Position numbers and translations under genes: made by a program. DNA of 64,000 bases from NCBI GenBank assembly GCA_910574635.1, contig CAJTCG010000004.1, forward strand, positions 62,001 to 126,000, read 5' to 3'. Below, one piece after another: positions 52,304 through 59,593 of this stretch. Within the stretch, counting starts at the first letter, position 1. Each line of letters begins with the position of its first letter. The notes below the pieces were generated by a model. It saw only the letters and a program-made list of their open reading frames with translations, did no database searches and was not told the DNA's origin. This DNA is from Oscillospiraceae bacterium (GTDB taxonomy: Bacteria > Bacillota > Clostridia > Oscillospirales > Oscillospiraceae).

Positions 52304-52348
52304 AAAACGACGCGAAACTGCCGTTTGGCGGTTTCCGCGTCGTTTTTT
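52304..52348 (+). terminator. Terminator of the histidine operon
   Basis: Long inverted repeat (outer arms 52304-52314 and 52336-52346, with an inner AAAC/GTTT-type stem) ending in TTTTTT. The following 52349-52505 holds no gene. Confidence 0.9.
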
Positions 52349-52512
52349 GTGCGTTTAAACAAGGACTCCCCCCCGCCGTCTTCCACCACGGCGAGGAGAA
52401 AGTCCCTGTTGTGCTATTATGCGTTAGGTTTGGTCTTCCCCGCCCGGCGCATACCCGATGGGGCGGGTCGGAGTTTGTGCCCCGGCCCTGGTCCGCTGAA
52501 AAGGGCAACGCC

Positions 52513-52764
52513 TCAGGAGGCGTTCACACGGGACAGCTCCTTCATACATCTGGGGCAGACGCTCTTGCCTTTGAAGAGCGTAATGTCCTTGGTGGCGTCG
52601 CAAAAAATACAGCTGGGTTTGTACTTTTTGAGTATAACGGACGAGCCTTCCACATAGATTTCCAATGCGTCGCGCTCGGCGATGTCCAAGGTGCGCCGCA
52701 TCTCAATGGGAAGCACAATCCTGCCCAACTCATCCACCTTTCTTACGATTCCAGTCGATTTCAC
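52513..52764 (-). CDS. AbrB/SpoVT-family regulator with C-terminal zinc ribbon
   Basis: 83 residues from a GTG start (AAAGGAGG upstream). Residues 1-46 match AbrB closely (STGIVRKVDELGRIVLPIEMRRTLDI, ERDALEIYVEGSSVILKKYKP), but the C-terminal half differs: CIFCDATKDITLFKGKSVCPRC forms a two-knuckle zinc ribbon in place of the usual oligomerisation domain. AbrB proteins are transition-state regulators of sporulation and secondary functions. Monocistronic; spmA lies divergently. Confidence 0.88.
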   Translation of the reverse strand: MKSTGIVRKVDELGRIVLPIEMRRTLDIAERDALEIYVEGSSVILKKYKPSCIFCDATKDITLFKGKSVCPRCMKELSRVNAS

Positions 52765-52815
52765 AGCTCTCCTCCTTTCCCTATGTCCGCGGTATCTTCC
52801 AACAGGTGGTGTAAC

Positions 52816-52843
52816 CTTATCACACATGTGTGGAGTTTGTCAA
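52816..52843 (-). promoter_or_regulatory. Promoter of the abrB-like gene overlapped by a palindrome
   Basis: Minus strand TTGACA (52838-52843), 16-base spacer, GATAAG (52816-52821). A perfect 12-bp palindrome, CACACATGTGTG (52821-52832), fills most of the spacer and may be an operator. Confidence 0.5.
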
Positions 52844-52912
52844 TTCTTTCCTGGAAAAAATTAAGAAGATATTCATAATTTGGAGAAAAAAGTAATAATT
52901 TGGAGGGAAAAT

Positions 52913-53494
52913 ATGGAAATGGCATGGGTCTGGACAGGGATGGTCACGCTGTCATTAGCCTTTGGGCTCCTCACGGGGAACCTGGACGCGGTGGCGAACG
53001 CGGCGCTGGAGGGGGCCCGGTCCGCCGTGGAGCTGAGCCTGGCCATGGCGGGGGTGCTGTGCCTGTGGAGCGGCGTCATGGAGATCATGAACGCCTGCGG
53101 CCTCTCGGCGGGGCTGGCGCGGCTGTTCCGGCCTCTTCTGCGGCGGCTTCTGCCCAAAGCCAGCAGGGACCCGGAGACCCTGGCGGCGGTGTCCGCCAAC
53201 GTCTCGGCGAATCTGCTGGGCTTGGGCAACGCCGCCACGCCCCTGGGAATACGGGCGGCCCGGAGGATGGCCAGGGGCTGCGGCGGCATAGCGAGCGACG
53301 AGCTGTGCCGTCTGGTGGTGCTGAACACCGCTTCCATTCAACTGATTCCGGCCACCATCGCCTCGGTCCGGGCCGCCGCCGGATGCGAAACGCCCTTCGA
53401 CATCCTGCCGGCGGTGTGGCTGGCCTCCGTCCTGTCGGTGGCGGCGGGATTGACGGCGGAAAGGCTGCTGTCTCACGGGAGGCGGCGCGTATGA
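52913..53494 (+). CDS. spmA: Spore maturation protein A
   Basis: 193-residue membrane protein, ATG 52913 with TTTGGAGGG upstream. It shows the SpmA/nucleoside-recognition domain pattern: TGNLDAVANAALEGARSAVELSLAMAGVLCLWSGVMEI, PKASRDPETLAAVSANVSANLLGLGNAATPLGIRAA, VLNTASIQLIPATIA. SpmA acts with SpmB in spore-core dehydration in Bacillus. Its presence indicates an endospore former. A second start at 52880 (TTG) is less likely. Confidence 0.9.
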   Translation: MEMAWVWTGMVTLSLAFGLLTGNLDAVANAALEGARSAVELSLAMAGVLCLWSGVMEIMNACGLSAGLARLFRPLLRRLLPKASRDPETLAAVSANVSANLLGLGNAATPLGIRAARRMARGCGGIASDELCRLVVLNTASIQLIPATIASVRAAAGCETPFDILPAVWLASVLSVAAGLTAERLLSHGRRRV

Positions 53495-54012
53495 GCCTCA
53501 GCTCGCTGGTGATTCCCGTGCTGCTGGCCGGAGTAGCGGTATACGGCCTGGGCAAGCGGGTGGACGTGTATGCCGCCCTGACCCATGGGGCGGAGGAGGG
53601 CTTGTCCGTGCTGCTGCGCATCGTCCCGGCGCTGGTGGGCCTGCTGACGGCGGTGAGCATGTTCCGGGCCTCCGGGGCCATGGAGTGGCTGTCCGGGCTG
53701 TTCGCCCCGGCGCTGGACCTGCTGGGCATTCCGCCGGAGACCGCGCCGCTGATGCTGGTGCGGCCGGTGTCCGGGAACGGGGCCCTGGCGGTGGCCAGCG
53801 ATCTGATGGCTGTCCACGGGCCGGACAGCTATGTGGGCCGGGTGGCGGCGGTGATGCTGGGCAGCACGGAGACCACCTTTTACACCATCGCGGTCTATTT
53901 CGGCTCCGCCGGGATTACCAAGACAAGGCACACCGTCCCCGCCGCCCTGGCGGCGGACCTGACGGGCTTCGCGGCGGCGGCGCTGGCGGTGCGGCTGTTT
54001 TTCGGGAGCTGA
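53491..54012 (+). CDS. spmB: Spore maturation protein B
   Basis: 173 residues with about four membrane segments: LVIPVLLAGVAVYGLGKRVDVYAALTHGAEEGLSVLLRIVPALVGLLTAVSMFRASGAM, then PLMLVRPVSGNGALAVASDLMAVHGPDSYVGR and LGSTETTFYTIAVYFGSAGITKTRHT. Start overlaps spmA by 4 bases. Paired function with SpmA in spore maturation. Confidence 0.9.
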   Translation: MSLSSLVIPVLLAGVAVYGLGKRVDVYAALTHGAEEGLSVLLRIVPALVGLLTAVSMFRASGAMEWLSGLFAPALDLLGIPPETAPLMLVRPVSGNGALAVASDLMAVHGPDSYVGRVAAVMLGSTETTFYTIAVYFGSAGITKTRHTVPAALAADLTGFAAAALAVRLFFGS

Positions 54013-54086
54013 GGCCGGTGTTCTCTATTATTCATAATTATTCATAGGATGCCGTCAGGCGGGTGAAAGCCGCGGCGTGGACCGGA

Positions 54087-54115
54087 AACGGCGGAGGGCC
54101 CAGCCCTCCGCCGTT
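54087..54115. terminator. Bidirectional terminator between spmB and the 54.1 kb gene
   Basis: 12-bp arms 54087-54098 and 54104-54115 with a short loop, in an A...TTT context, between convergent genes. Confidence 0.85.
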
Positions 54116-54122
54116 TCTGGCC

Positions 54123-55019
54123 TTATGACAGAATGTCCAGTTCTTTATAGTTGGCTGTCCGCTCAGCCACGGCCTCCCAGGAGGGACCGGAGCAGACGAA
54201 TTCGTAATCGCTCCAAATGCGCTCCAGCTCCGCCTTGATCGGAGGGACCTCCTCCAGCTGCTCCGCGCCGGTGCGGACGTAGTAATCCGGCAGCAGGGCC
54301 CCCGTGATGATTCCCGTCTCCGGGGCTGGAGGCTCCTGCCCCTGGAGCCGAGCACAGGCCATGTCCAGAATCCCGCTGAGAAAGGCGTCTATTTCCAGAT
54401 GAACGCCCATCATGCCGTTCAGGTCAAAGACTTGGAAGGGCAAGCCGCCGGGGACGGCAATTTCACTCCCCATCCCCCAGAACGCTGGATCGTCCCCAAG
54501 CTCATAGAGCGCGCCGCTGAGGTCCTTTAGGCTGTTGAAAACATCTTCCGGCGGAGGAGCCTGGAAGGCGTTCAGTACAGCGTCCACAGCCCAGTCCAGC
54601 CGCGCCAAAGACCCGCAGCCGGGAAGAACGGACAGCCGGTTCCCCAGCTTTGTCAGCCGGGCCAGGGAAAGCAGCCCCCAGACTCGGACCCGGATATCCC
54701 CCAGGCCTTCCGCCTTTTCCTCCACTTGCGCGGGAATGTCGTTATAAAGGATATGCGTATCTTCCAGCTGCCCAATGCGGCTGGAGCAGTCGTCCGCAAG
54801 CTGCTCTCCTACCTTGTCATAAACCTCATCCCGGGCGCTGTAAATGGTGTCCGCCCGGTGGAGCCAGAGCTGCGCATGGTTCCGGTCCCCGCGGTCCATA
54901 GCGGCGGTTCCCAAGGCGTAGTAGGCCCTGCACAAGCCGGCCCAATCCCGCTTTTTTTGGCACTCCGCCAGCTGTTCCGCAGGGGCGGCGCCTCTCTTTT
55001 TTCCAAATAGCTTGAACAT
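54123..55019 (-). CDS. Hypothetical protein with N-terminal TPR-like region
   Basis: 298 residues, no signal peptide or membrane segment. The first 100 residues contain repeated helical patterns (WAGLCRAYYALGTAAMDRGDRNHAQLWLHRADTIY) like tetratricopeptide repeats. The remainder (for example LPGCGSLARLDWAVDAVLNAF and DLNGMMGVHLEIDAFLSGILDMA) is not recognised. It lies divergently from the 55.2 kb membrane protein and Sel1 gene, and could be part of the same uncharacterised locus. Confidence 0.6.
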   Translation of the reverse strand: MFKLFGKKRGAAPAEQLAECQKKRDWAGLCRAYYALGTAAMDRGDRNHAQLWLHRADTIYSARDEVYDKVGEQLADDCSSRIGQLEDTHILYNDIPAQVEEKAEGLGDIRVRVWGLLSLARLTKLGNRLSVLPGCGSLARLDWAVDAVLNAFQAPPPEDVFNSLKDLSGALYELGDDPAFWGMGSEIAVPGGLPFQVFDLNGMMGVHLEIDAFLSGILDMACARLQGQEPPAPETGIITGALLPDYYVRTGAEQLEEVPPIKAELERIWSDYEFVCSGPSWEAVAERTANYKELDILS

Positions 55020-55202
55020 GTAAACCGCATCCTCCCGTATTTAATTAGCTGCCACAAATATAGTACCATCAAGTCCGAAAGTCAAGGCTGCTTTTCGCCG
55101 GAAATAACCTGCCGGGGACTAGACAAAGCCGCGGCTAACTGCTAGAATAAAAATCAGGAAATGTCCCCGATTCCAGGGGGCGCAAGGAGGTAGGAAGAGG
55201 TC

Positions 55203-56816
55203 ATGAAGGAGAAGAAGGGAGGCTTCCTCCGCTGGCCGTGGAATGTGGCGGTTTACATCGCGCTGCTGGCGGTGTTCCGCCTGTTTGCCGTTCCCATCAT
55301 TCTGATTTTGATGGCGGTCCAGCGGAAGAACAATCCCCACGGCGTGGAGGAAGGCTATTGCCTCAGCCGGACCCGAAGGCGGTTCAGCTGGGTGCTGTGG
55401 GGACTTTTGTGGCTTGCCGCCGCCGCCGGGCTGTTTTACGTGTTTTACATAGGATTCCAGCAGGACCGGACCTATTGGGAGTCCTCGGACTATGTGACGC
55501 TGGCGGTCAGCGGGGGAGGCGGGGCTCTGTTCCTGCTTCTGGGAGCTTACATGGGCTATGCCGGTGCCCGAGATACGTTTTTCCCGGAAAAAAGCGCCTT
55601 GGCGGCGTCTATCCGCAGCCAGCTTCCCTACCCGGAGGAGGCCCCTCCGGTTGGAGAACTCTTCGCCATGGTGGACCGCGACCTGAAGGCGAACGGCCGG
55701 TGGTTTGACGAGATGGGCATTGGCCGGGAGTGGGTCCTGGGTGAGCAAGCCAACCGGATTGACCGCATCCGGGGCGTCTTCGTGGTGGATGAGACCAGGA
55801 CCCGCCGCAGCGGCGGCCGTACCATCACCAGCCGGGTCTTGCAGCTGGTGCTGGTGGACGACCGCTGGCAAAAGCACATTACGGATTTCAAGAAGCCCCA
55901 GGAACTGCGGGCGGCGGCGGACTGCCTGGCCCTCCGGGTCCCCGACGCCCGGCGAGGGACCAACAGCCAGTGGAGCGCCTTTTGGTCCATGGACGAGAGC
56001 GAGCGGGAGGCCTTCGAGCGGGACTTCCGCCAAAAGCAGAGCCGCCGGGCCTCGGAGGCCGCCCAGCGGGAGATTCTCAGCGAGGGCCCCCAGGACATGA
56101 TTTTAAAGCGCCGGAACGGCGAGGTGACCTCCCGTGTGACGGCTTCCCTGGTGGAAGAGGTGCTGAAACGCTGCCTCAGCGGGGAGGAGTCCGGCTTTGA
56201 GCTGACGCCCACCCGGCCCGTGGAGGGCGGGGGCCGCACCTTCCGCTCCCTGGACTGCCTGATTCGGGCAGAAGAAGAGGAAAAGGTCCTGCTGCTGCTG
56301 GAGCTGGCTCCCTCAGAGGGAGAGAATCTGGCCCTGGCCTTGACAACAGACGCCCGGGGGGCGGAGAAGGTCCTGCGGGGCTGGCTCCGCCGGGAGGTCC
56401 CGGACCTGACGGGTTGGGACCTGCGGCGGGTTTATAGTGCGCCCCAGGCCGCCCGCCCTCAGGCGCAGCGGAAATCCCAGGCGAGGCTTTCCCTGGTCTA
56501 TGCCAGCGGCGCGGCGGAAAACCACACTACCTTTACGGAGGAGGATGTCCAGATGGCGGCAGCGGGCCTTGTGGACGGGACCTATCAGCTGGTGGACCTG
56601 ACCCACGCCTCTGGCTATTTGTGGATTCGGGTGACGGCGGGGGATAAGATGGACGCCCGCTGCACTGTGGAGGCCACGAAGCCCGAGGGGGCGGAGCTGG
56701 GTTTCTATATGGCAAAGATGCCGCCCAAAGAGGCGGCGGCATGGCTGACAGGATATCCCCGCGGAGAGTTCCTGCCGGGAGGCCGGGACTGGAAGCGGGT
56801 AAAAAAACCAAGTTGA
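55203..56816 (+). CDS. Hypothetical membrane protein
   Basis: 537 residues. Three hydrophobic segments lie near the N terminus (about 13-40, 60-83 and 98-117), then a long soluble part from about residue 130 with no domain I recognise. The soluble part contains repeated acidic/basic helical stretches (SMDESEREAFERDFRQKQSRRASEAAQ) and a beta-rich C terminus ending near GGRDWKRVKKPS. Ribosome binding site AAGGAGG lies 13 bases upstream. It is 18 bases ahead of the Sel1 gene, so the two form an operon. Function unknown. Confidence 0.6.
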   Translation: MKEKKGGFLRWPWNVAVYIALLAVFRLFAVPIILILMAVQRKNNPHGVEEGYCLSRTRRRFSWVLWGLLWLAAAAGLFYVFYIGFQQDRTYWESSDYVTLAVSGGGGALFLLLGAYMGYAGARDTFFPEKSALAASIRSQLPYPEEAPPVGELFAMVDRDLKANGRWFDEMGIGREWVLGEQANRIDRIRGVFVVDETRTRRSGGRTITSRVLQLVLVDDRWQKHITDFKKPQELRAAADCLALRVPDARRGTNSQWSAFWSMDESEREAFERDFRQKQSRRASEAAQREILSEGPQDMILKRRNGEVTSRVTASLVEEVLKRCLSGEESGFELTPTRPVEGGGRTFRSLDCLIRAEEEEKVLLLLELAPSEGENLALALTTDARGAEKVLRGWLRREVPDLTGWDLRRVYSAPQAARPQAQRKSQARLSLVYASGAAENHTTFTEEDVQMAAAGLVDGTYQLVDLTHASGYLWIRVTAGDKMDARCTVEATKPEGAELGFYMAKMPPKEAAAWLTGYPRGEFLPGGRDWKRVKKPS

Positions 56817-56834
56817 CAAAGGAGAGGTTCCATC

Positions 56835-58082
56835 ATGGCAGCAGTTTTGAGCGATGAAGTGAAGCAGGCCCTTCAGGACATCTATTACAACGTCCGCACG
56901 GGCCGGGGCAAGGAGGCGTTTGCCCTTTTGGAAAAGGCTTCCGCCGCCGGAGACGGCGACGCCAGCTGCATTCTGGCCCGGTGCCTGTGCGGCCATCAGT
57001 ACGTCTGGGGCTGGCACGGCTTCCCGGAGGATGACGAAAGGGCCACAAAGCTCCTCCACAAGTCCGTGGAGCAGGGCAGCGCCCTGGGGGTGCTGGTGGC
57101 CCTGCGGAGCGGGGAGCTGACGCCCTCCGTCCAGAAGAAGATGCCCTTTGAGAGTCTCCAGCAGGCCTTTGAGCAGGTGGAGGCTTTGGCGAAGGAAGGG
57201 GACGCGTTCTGCCAGTATATCGTCGGCAACAGTTATTTCTGGTGGGACTTCCTCCGTATTCAGAACAAGGGCAAGGATTCCTTCCCCAGTCAGGCGGAGT
57301 TCAAGGCGTATTTAAAAGGAGAGATTTCCAAGTGCGAGGATTGGTTCTGGAAGGCCTTCCGGGGCGGGATTTATTTCGCCGCCAACAACCTGAACCAGTA
57401 CTATACCAAGGGGGATGAGGACATCATCGCTCCTCAGCCGGAGAAGGCCGAGGGCCTCTTTAAAATGGGCGCGGAAATGGGATACCCTCTCCATCAGTAC
57501 TTCTATGCGCAAGAGCTGGAAGAGGCGGAGAACTTTGCGGAGGCGGCCCGTTGGTATAAGGAATCCGCCGAGGCTGGAAACGGCGGCGGCTGGTATAAGG
57601 TTGGGACGATCTATTTCGACGGGAAGGGTGTGGCGCAGGACGAGGCCTATGCGGTGTCCTGCTTTGAAAAGGAGCTGGCCCGGGACTCGGAGCACATCGG
57701 GTCCAATAATCTGCTGGGCAAGGCGTATTTCTACGGACGGGGCGTTCCCCAGGACTATGCCAAGGCGTATCAGCTCCTGACGCTGGCCCATGACAAGGGA
57801 AATACGAATTGGGGCGTGTACTATCTGGCCAAGTGCTGCTTCAAGGGCTGGGGTACCCCCCAGGATTACGGTAAGGTGCTCCAGTATCTAAACGAGATGG
57901 ACTGGAATCACTGGGAAAAGGATTATATGCTGGGTGTCATCTACGCTCGGGGCCTGGGCGTGGCGGAGGATATTCCCAAGGGCGTGGCCCATCTCCAGAA
58001 GGCGTCGAGCCACACGGAGGCCAAGGAGGAGCTGCTGAACTACAAAAAGACCCTCTTCGGCAAGTGGGTCCGGCGGAAATGA
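56835..58082 (+). CDS. Sel1-repeat (SEL1-like TPR) protein
   Basis: 415 residues, no signal peptide. It contains tandem Sel1 repeats, clearest at about residues 235-380 (AARWYKESAEAGNGGGWYKVGTIYFDGKGVAQDEAYAVSCF, LGKAYFYGRGVPQDYAKAYQLL, LAKCCFKGWGTPQDYGKVLQYL, LGVIYARGLGVAEDIPKGVAHL). Such repeats form a superhelical scaffold for protein contacts. ATG follows AAAGGAGAGG. It may work with the membrane protein encoded just upstream. A strong terminator follows. Confidence 0.82.
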   Translation: MAAVLSDEVKQALQDIYYNVRTGRGKEAFALLEKASAAGDGDASCILARCLCGHQYVWGWHGFPEDDERATKLLHKSVEQGSALGVLVALRSGELTPSVQKKMPFESLQQAFEQVEALAKEGDAFCQYIVGNSYFWWDFLRIQNKGKDSFPSQAEFKAYLKGEISKCEDWFWKAFRGGIYFAANNLNQYYTKGDEDIIAPQPEKAEGLFKMGAEMGYPLHQYFYAQELEEAENFAEAARWYKESAEAGNGGGWYKVGTIYFDGKGVAQDEAYAVSCFEKELARDSEHIGSNNLLGKAYFYGRGVPQDYAKAYQLLTLAHDKGNTNWGVYYLAKCCFKGWGTPQDYGKVLQYLNEMDWNHWEKDYMLGVIYARGLGVAEDIPKGVAHLQKASSHTEAKEELLNYKKTLFGKWVRRK

Positions 58083-58093
58083 GGTCGGAAACA

Positions 58094-58127
58094 GGCGGCG
58101 GAAGCGTATTGCTTCCGCCGCCGTTTT
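58094..58127 (+). terminator. Terminator after the Sel1 gene
   Basis: 12-bp arms (58094-58105 and 58111-58122) with GTATT loop, then GTTTT. Confidence 0.85.
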
Positions 58128-58147
58128 GGTTTGAGCGAAGCACGCCG

Positions 58148-58434
58148 TCAGGGAAGGGGCGGGGCCCCCGGGAGGAAGCTGTCCTGATAGGTGCCGCCAT
58201 AGCCGTAGCCGTCACAGGGGAATTCCAGGGTATCCCCCTCCCGGAGGGCGGAATCGCTCTTGGCGGTGGTTTCGGTCTCCCTCTCGCTGTACACGCTCTG
58301 GACGCCGGTGACATATCCGTAAGGATTCCCGCGTTTTCCCACGTCCCCGAGAAGGTTTCCCTCCTCGTCGAAGTCGAACACGTTGTACAGCCCCAGGTCG
58401 ATGCAGCCCTCGCCGTCGTCGTAGAAGAGGTTTA
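58148..58434 (-). pseudogene. C-terminal remnant resembling clostripain-family (C11) proteins
   Basis: About 95 codons ending at 58148, on the minus strand. The visible residues FYDDGEGCIDLGLYNVFDFDEEGNLLGDV and NPYGYVTGVQSVYSERETETTAKSDSALREGDTLEF...YQDSFLPGAPP resemble two separate segments of the clostripain-like C-terminal region, joined with a gap, which suggests an internal deletion. The frame continues open beyond 58434 but the sequence there no longer looks related. No start codon or ribosome binding site. Family assignment is from memory and moderate only. Confidence 0.45.
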
Positions 58435-58588
58435 GAGCAGTTCCTAGAAAAAATGAGAAAAAGGAAGCGAGGGCAGGGAGCGCAGGGCAAGGCGGAGGAC
58501 GCAGGCGGGCTGACGCCCGTCAAGGACGGCAACGCGCCCCTGCGATTCCTGGACCACTGAACGTTTCTCGTGATTTTTGGATGCTGCC
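58435..58588. other. Non-coding segment with GC-rich inverted repeat, possible insertion boundary
   Basis: No coding frame was recognised. It holds a GC-rich palindromic stretch (CGGGCTGACGCCCG at 58496-58509) between the clostripain-like remnant and the transposase remnant. A short element such as a MITE is possible but no terminal repeats were found. Confidence 0.35.
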
Positions 58589-59059
58589 CTAATTAGAGTC
58601 TGCTGAAAAACATGGGATTGTGTAGACGCGGAAGATAGAACGGAAAAAGAGCGCAAGCCAACGAACCAGCCGGATGCCGAGCTGGGTACAGAACATTTTA
58701 TTGCGGCGGGTCCGGTAGATCCTGTCTGCCAGAACGGCGCTGGGATAGCAGCCAAACTTCCGAAAATAATCTTCCACAGCGGCTTCAAGGTCACCGTCTT
58801 CGTTGAAATTGCTCCAGCTGGTCTGCTCCAAATAGGTGTATCTATTCACCACGGAAAGGTGCATCTTCTGCCCGAATTCGGCGGGGTTTGGACGTTTGCC
58901 CCGCTGGAACGGACACATGTGGGACTGCTCCAGACTAACGATCCGGATATCCTTGACATGTCCCTCCGCGGCCTTGGAGCCGATTCCATGCTCCGCGACG
59001 ACCCGATCTGCCCAGTCCCGCAGAACAGAGTCGGCGCAGCGGCAGATTCTTGAGGCGGA
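58589..59059 (-). pseudogene. Degraded IS5/IS1182-type transposase fragment
   Basis: Minus-strand frame without a start, about 155 codons. The stretch DIRIVSLEQSHMCPFQRGKRPNPAEFGQKMHLSVVNRYTYLEQTSW, then YFRKFGCYPSAVLADRIYRTRRNKMFCTQLGIRL, matches the central part of DDE transposases of the IS5/IS1182 group, where the usual forms are RGK...EFGAK and ILADKIYR...GIRL. It breaks off after GIRL, before the final GRPKK-type motif and catalytic Glu, and the N terminus is missing, so it is inactive. No terminal inverted repeats are visible. Confidence 0.65.
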
Positions 59060-59593
59060 TTACGGCGCCTTTATGGATATGACGGCCCGCCATGAGATTG
59101 GCCGGACAGAAAAATATTTTTATCAGACTATTATTTTTGGTAGAACGCCGCCGATATGTAGTATTGAAAGCGGTTGAGGGAACCAATCAAAACCAAGAAG
59201 GCCCGGCGGATAGCCAACGCCGGGGACGCAGCCCAAAGCCCTTTTAGGCGGTCCTCTCAACACAATATTATCTTTATATATCATATTGAATGTACGGAGG
59301 AAACACCGGAGCGGTTTATCCGCGAAAGCGGCTCTCCAGGAGCTGAAAGAGGCCCTGGCCCGGATGGGCGAGGGGCCGGAGGTCCAAACCCTGCGGGAGA
59401 AGCTGGACTGCATCTTCCCCGTCCGGAAGGACGATTGAGATTGTTTTCACCCGGTCCTAGGCCGGTTGAAATATGTACCGCGCCGGAAATCCGAGGCTGT
59501 GGCCACGGTTTCGGAGGGATGGCGCTCCACAGACCTGTGCCTTGGTAAAAGGATGTTCCGAGGCACATTAATAGACTGAAAGGAGTCAGAATT
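59060..59593. other. Gap before flagellin with gene debris
   Basis: 530 bases without a convincing gene. A GCCGATAT (59150-59157) is identical to the sigma-D -10 consensus, but no TAAA lies at the right distance upstream. A 50-codon frame (59286-59438, TTG start) ends in LKEALARMGEGPEVQTLREK and looks like the end of a lost gene. The ribosome binding site for the flagellin (AAAGGAG) is at 59578-59584. Confidence 0.45.

Noticed and set aside
54123-58082. Known contractile-injection or anti-phage system
   Set aside because: No nuclease, NTPase, TIR, protease or tail-sheath motif is visible in the three proteins, so no known system can be named.
59150-59157. GCCGATAT as sigma-D promoter of flagellin
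   Set aside because: The -10 match is exact, but there is no TAAA at the proper distance upstream and the site is 437 bases from the start codon, inside degraded sequence.
58836-59177. Rightward frame across the transposase remnant
   Set aside because: Its first two thirds are antisense to the recognisable transposase; the tail (DYGAFMDMTARHEIGRT) matches nothing I know and lacks a start of its own.
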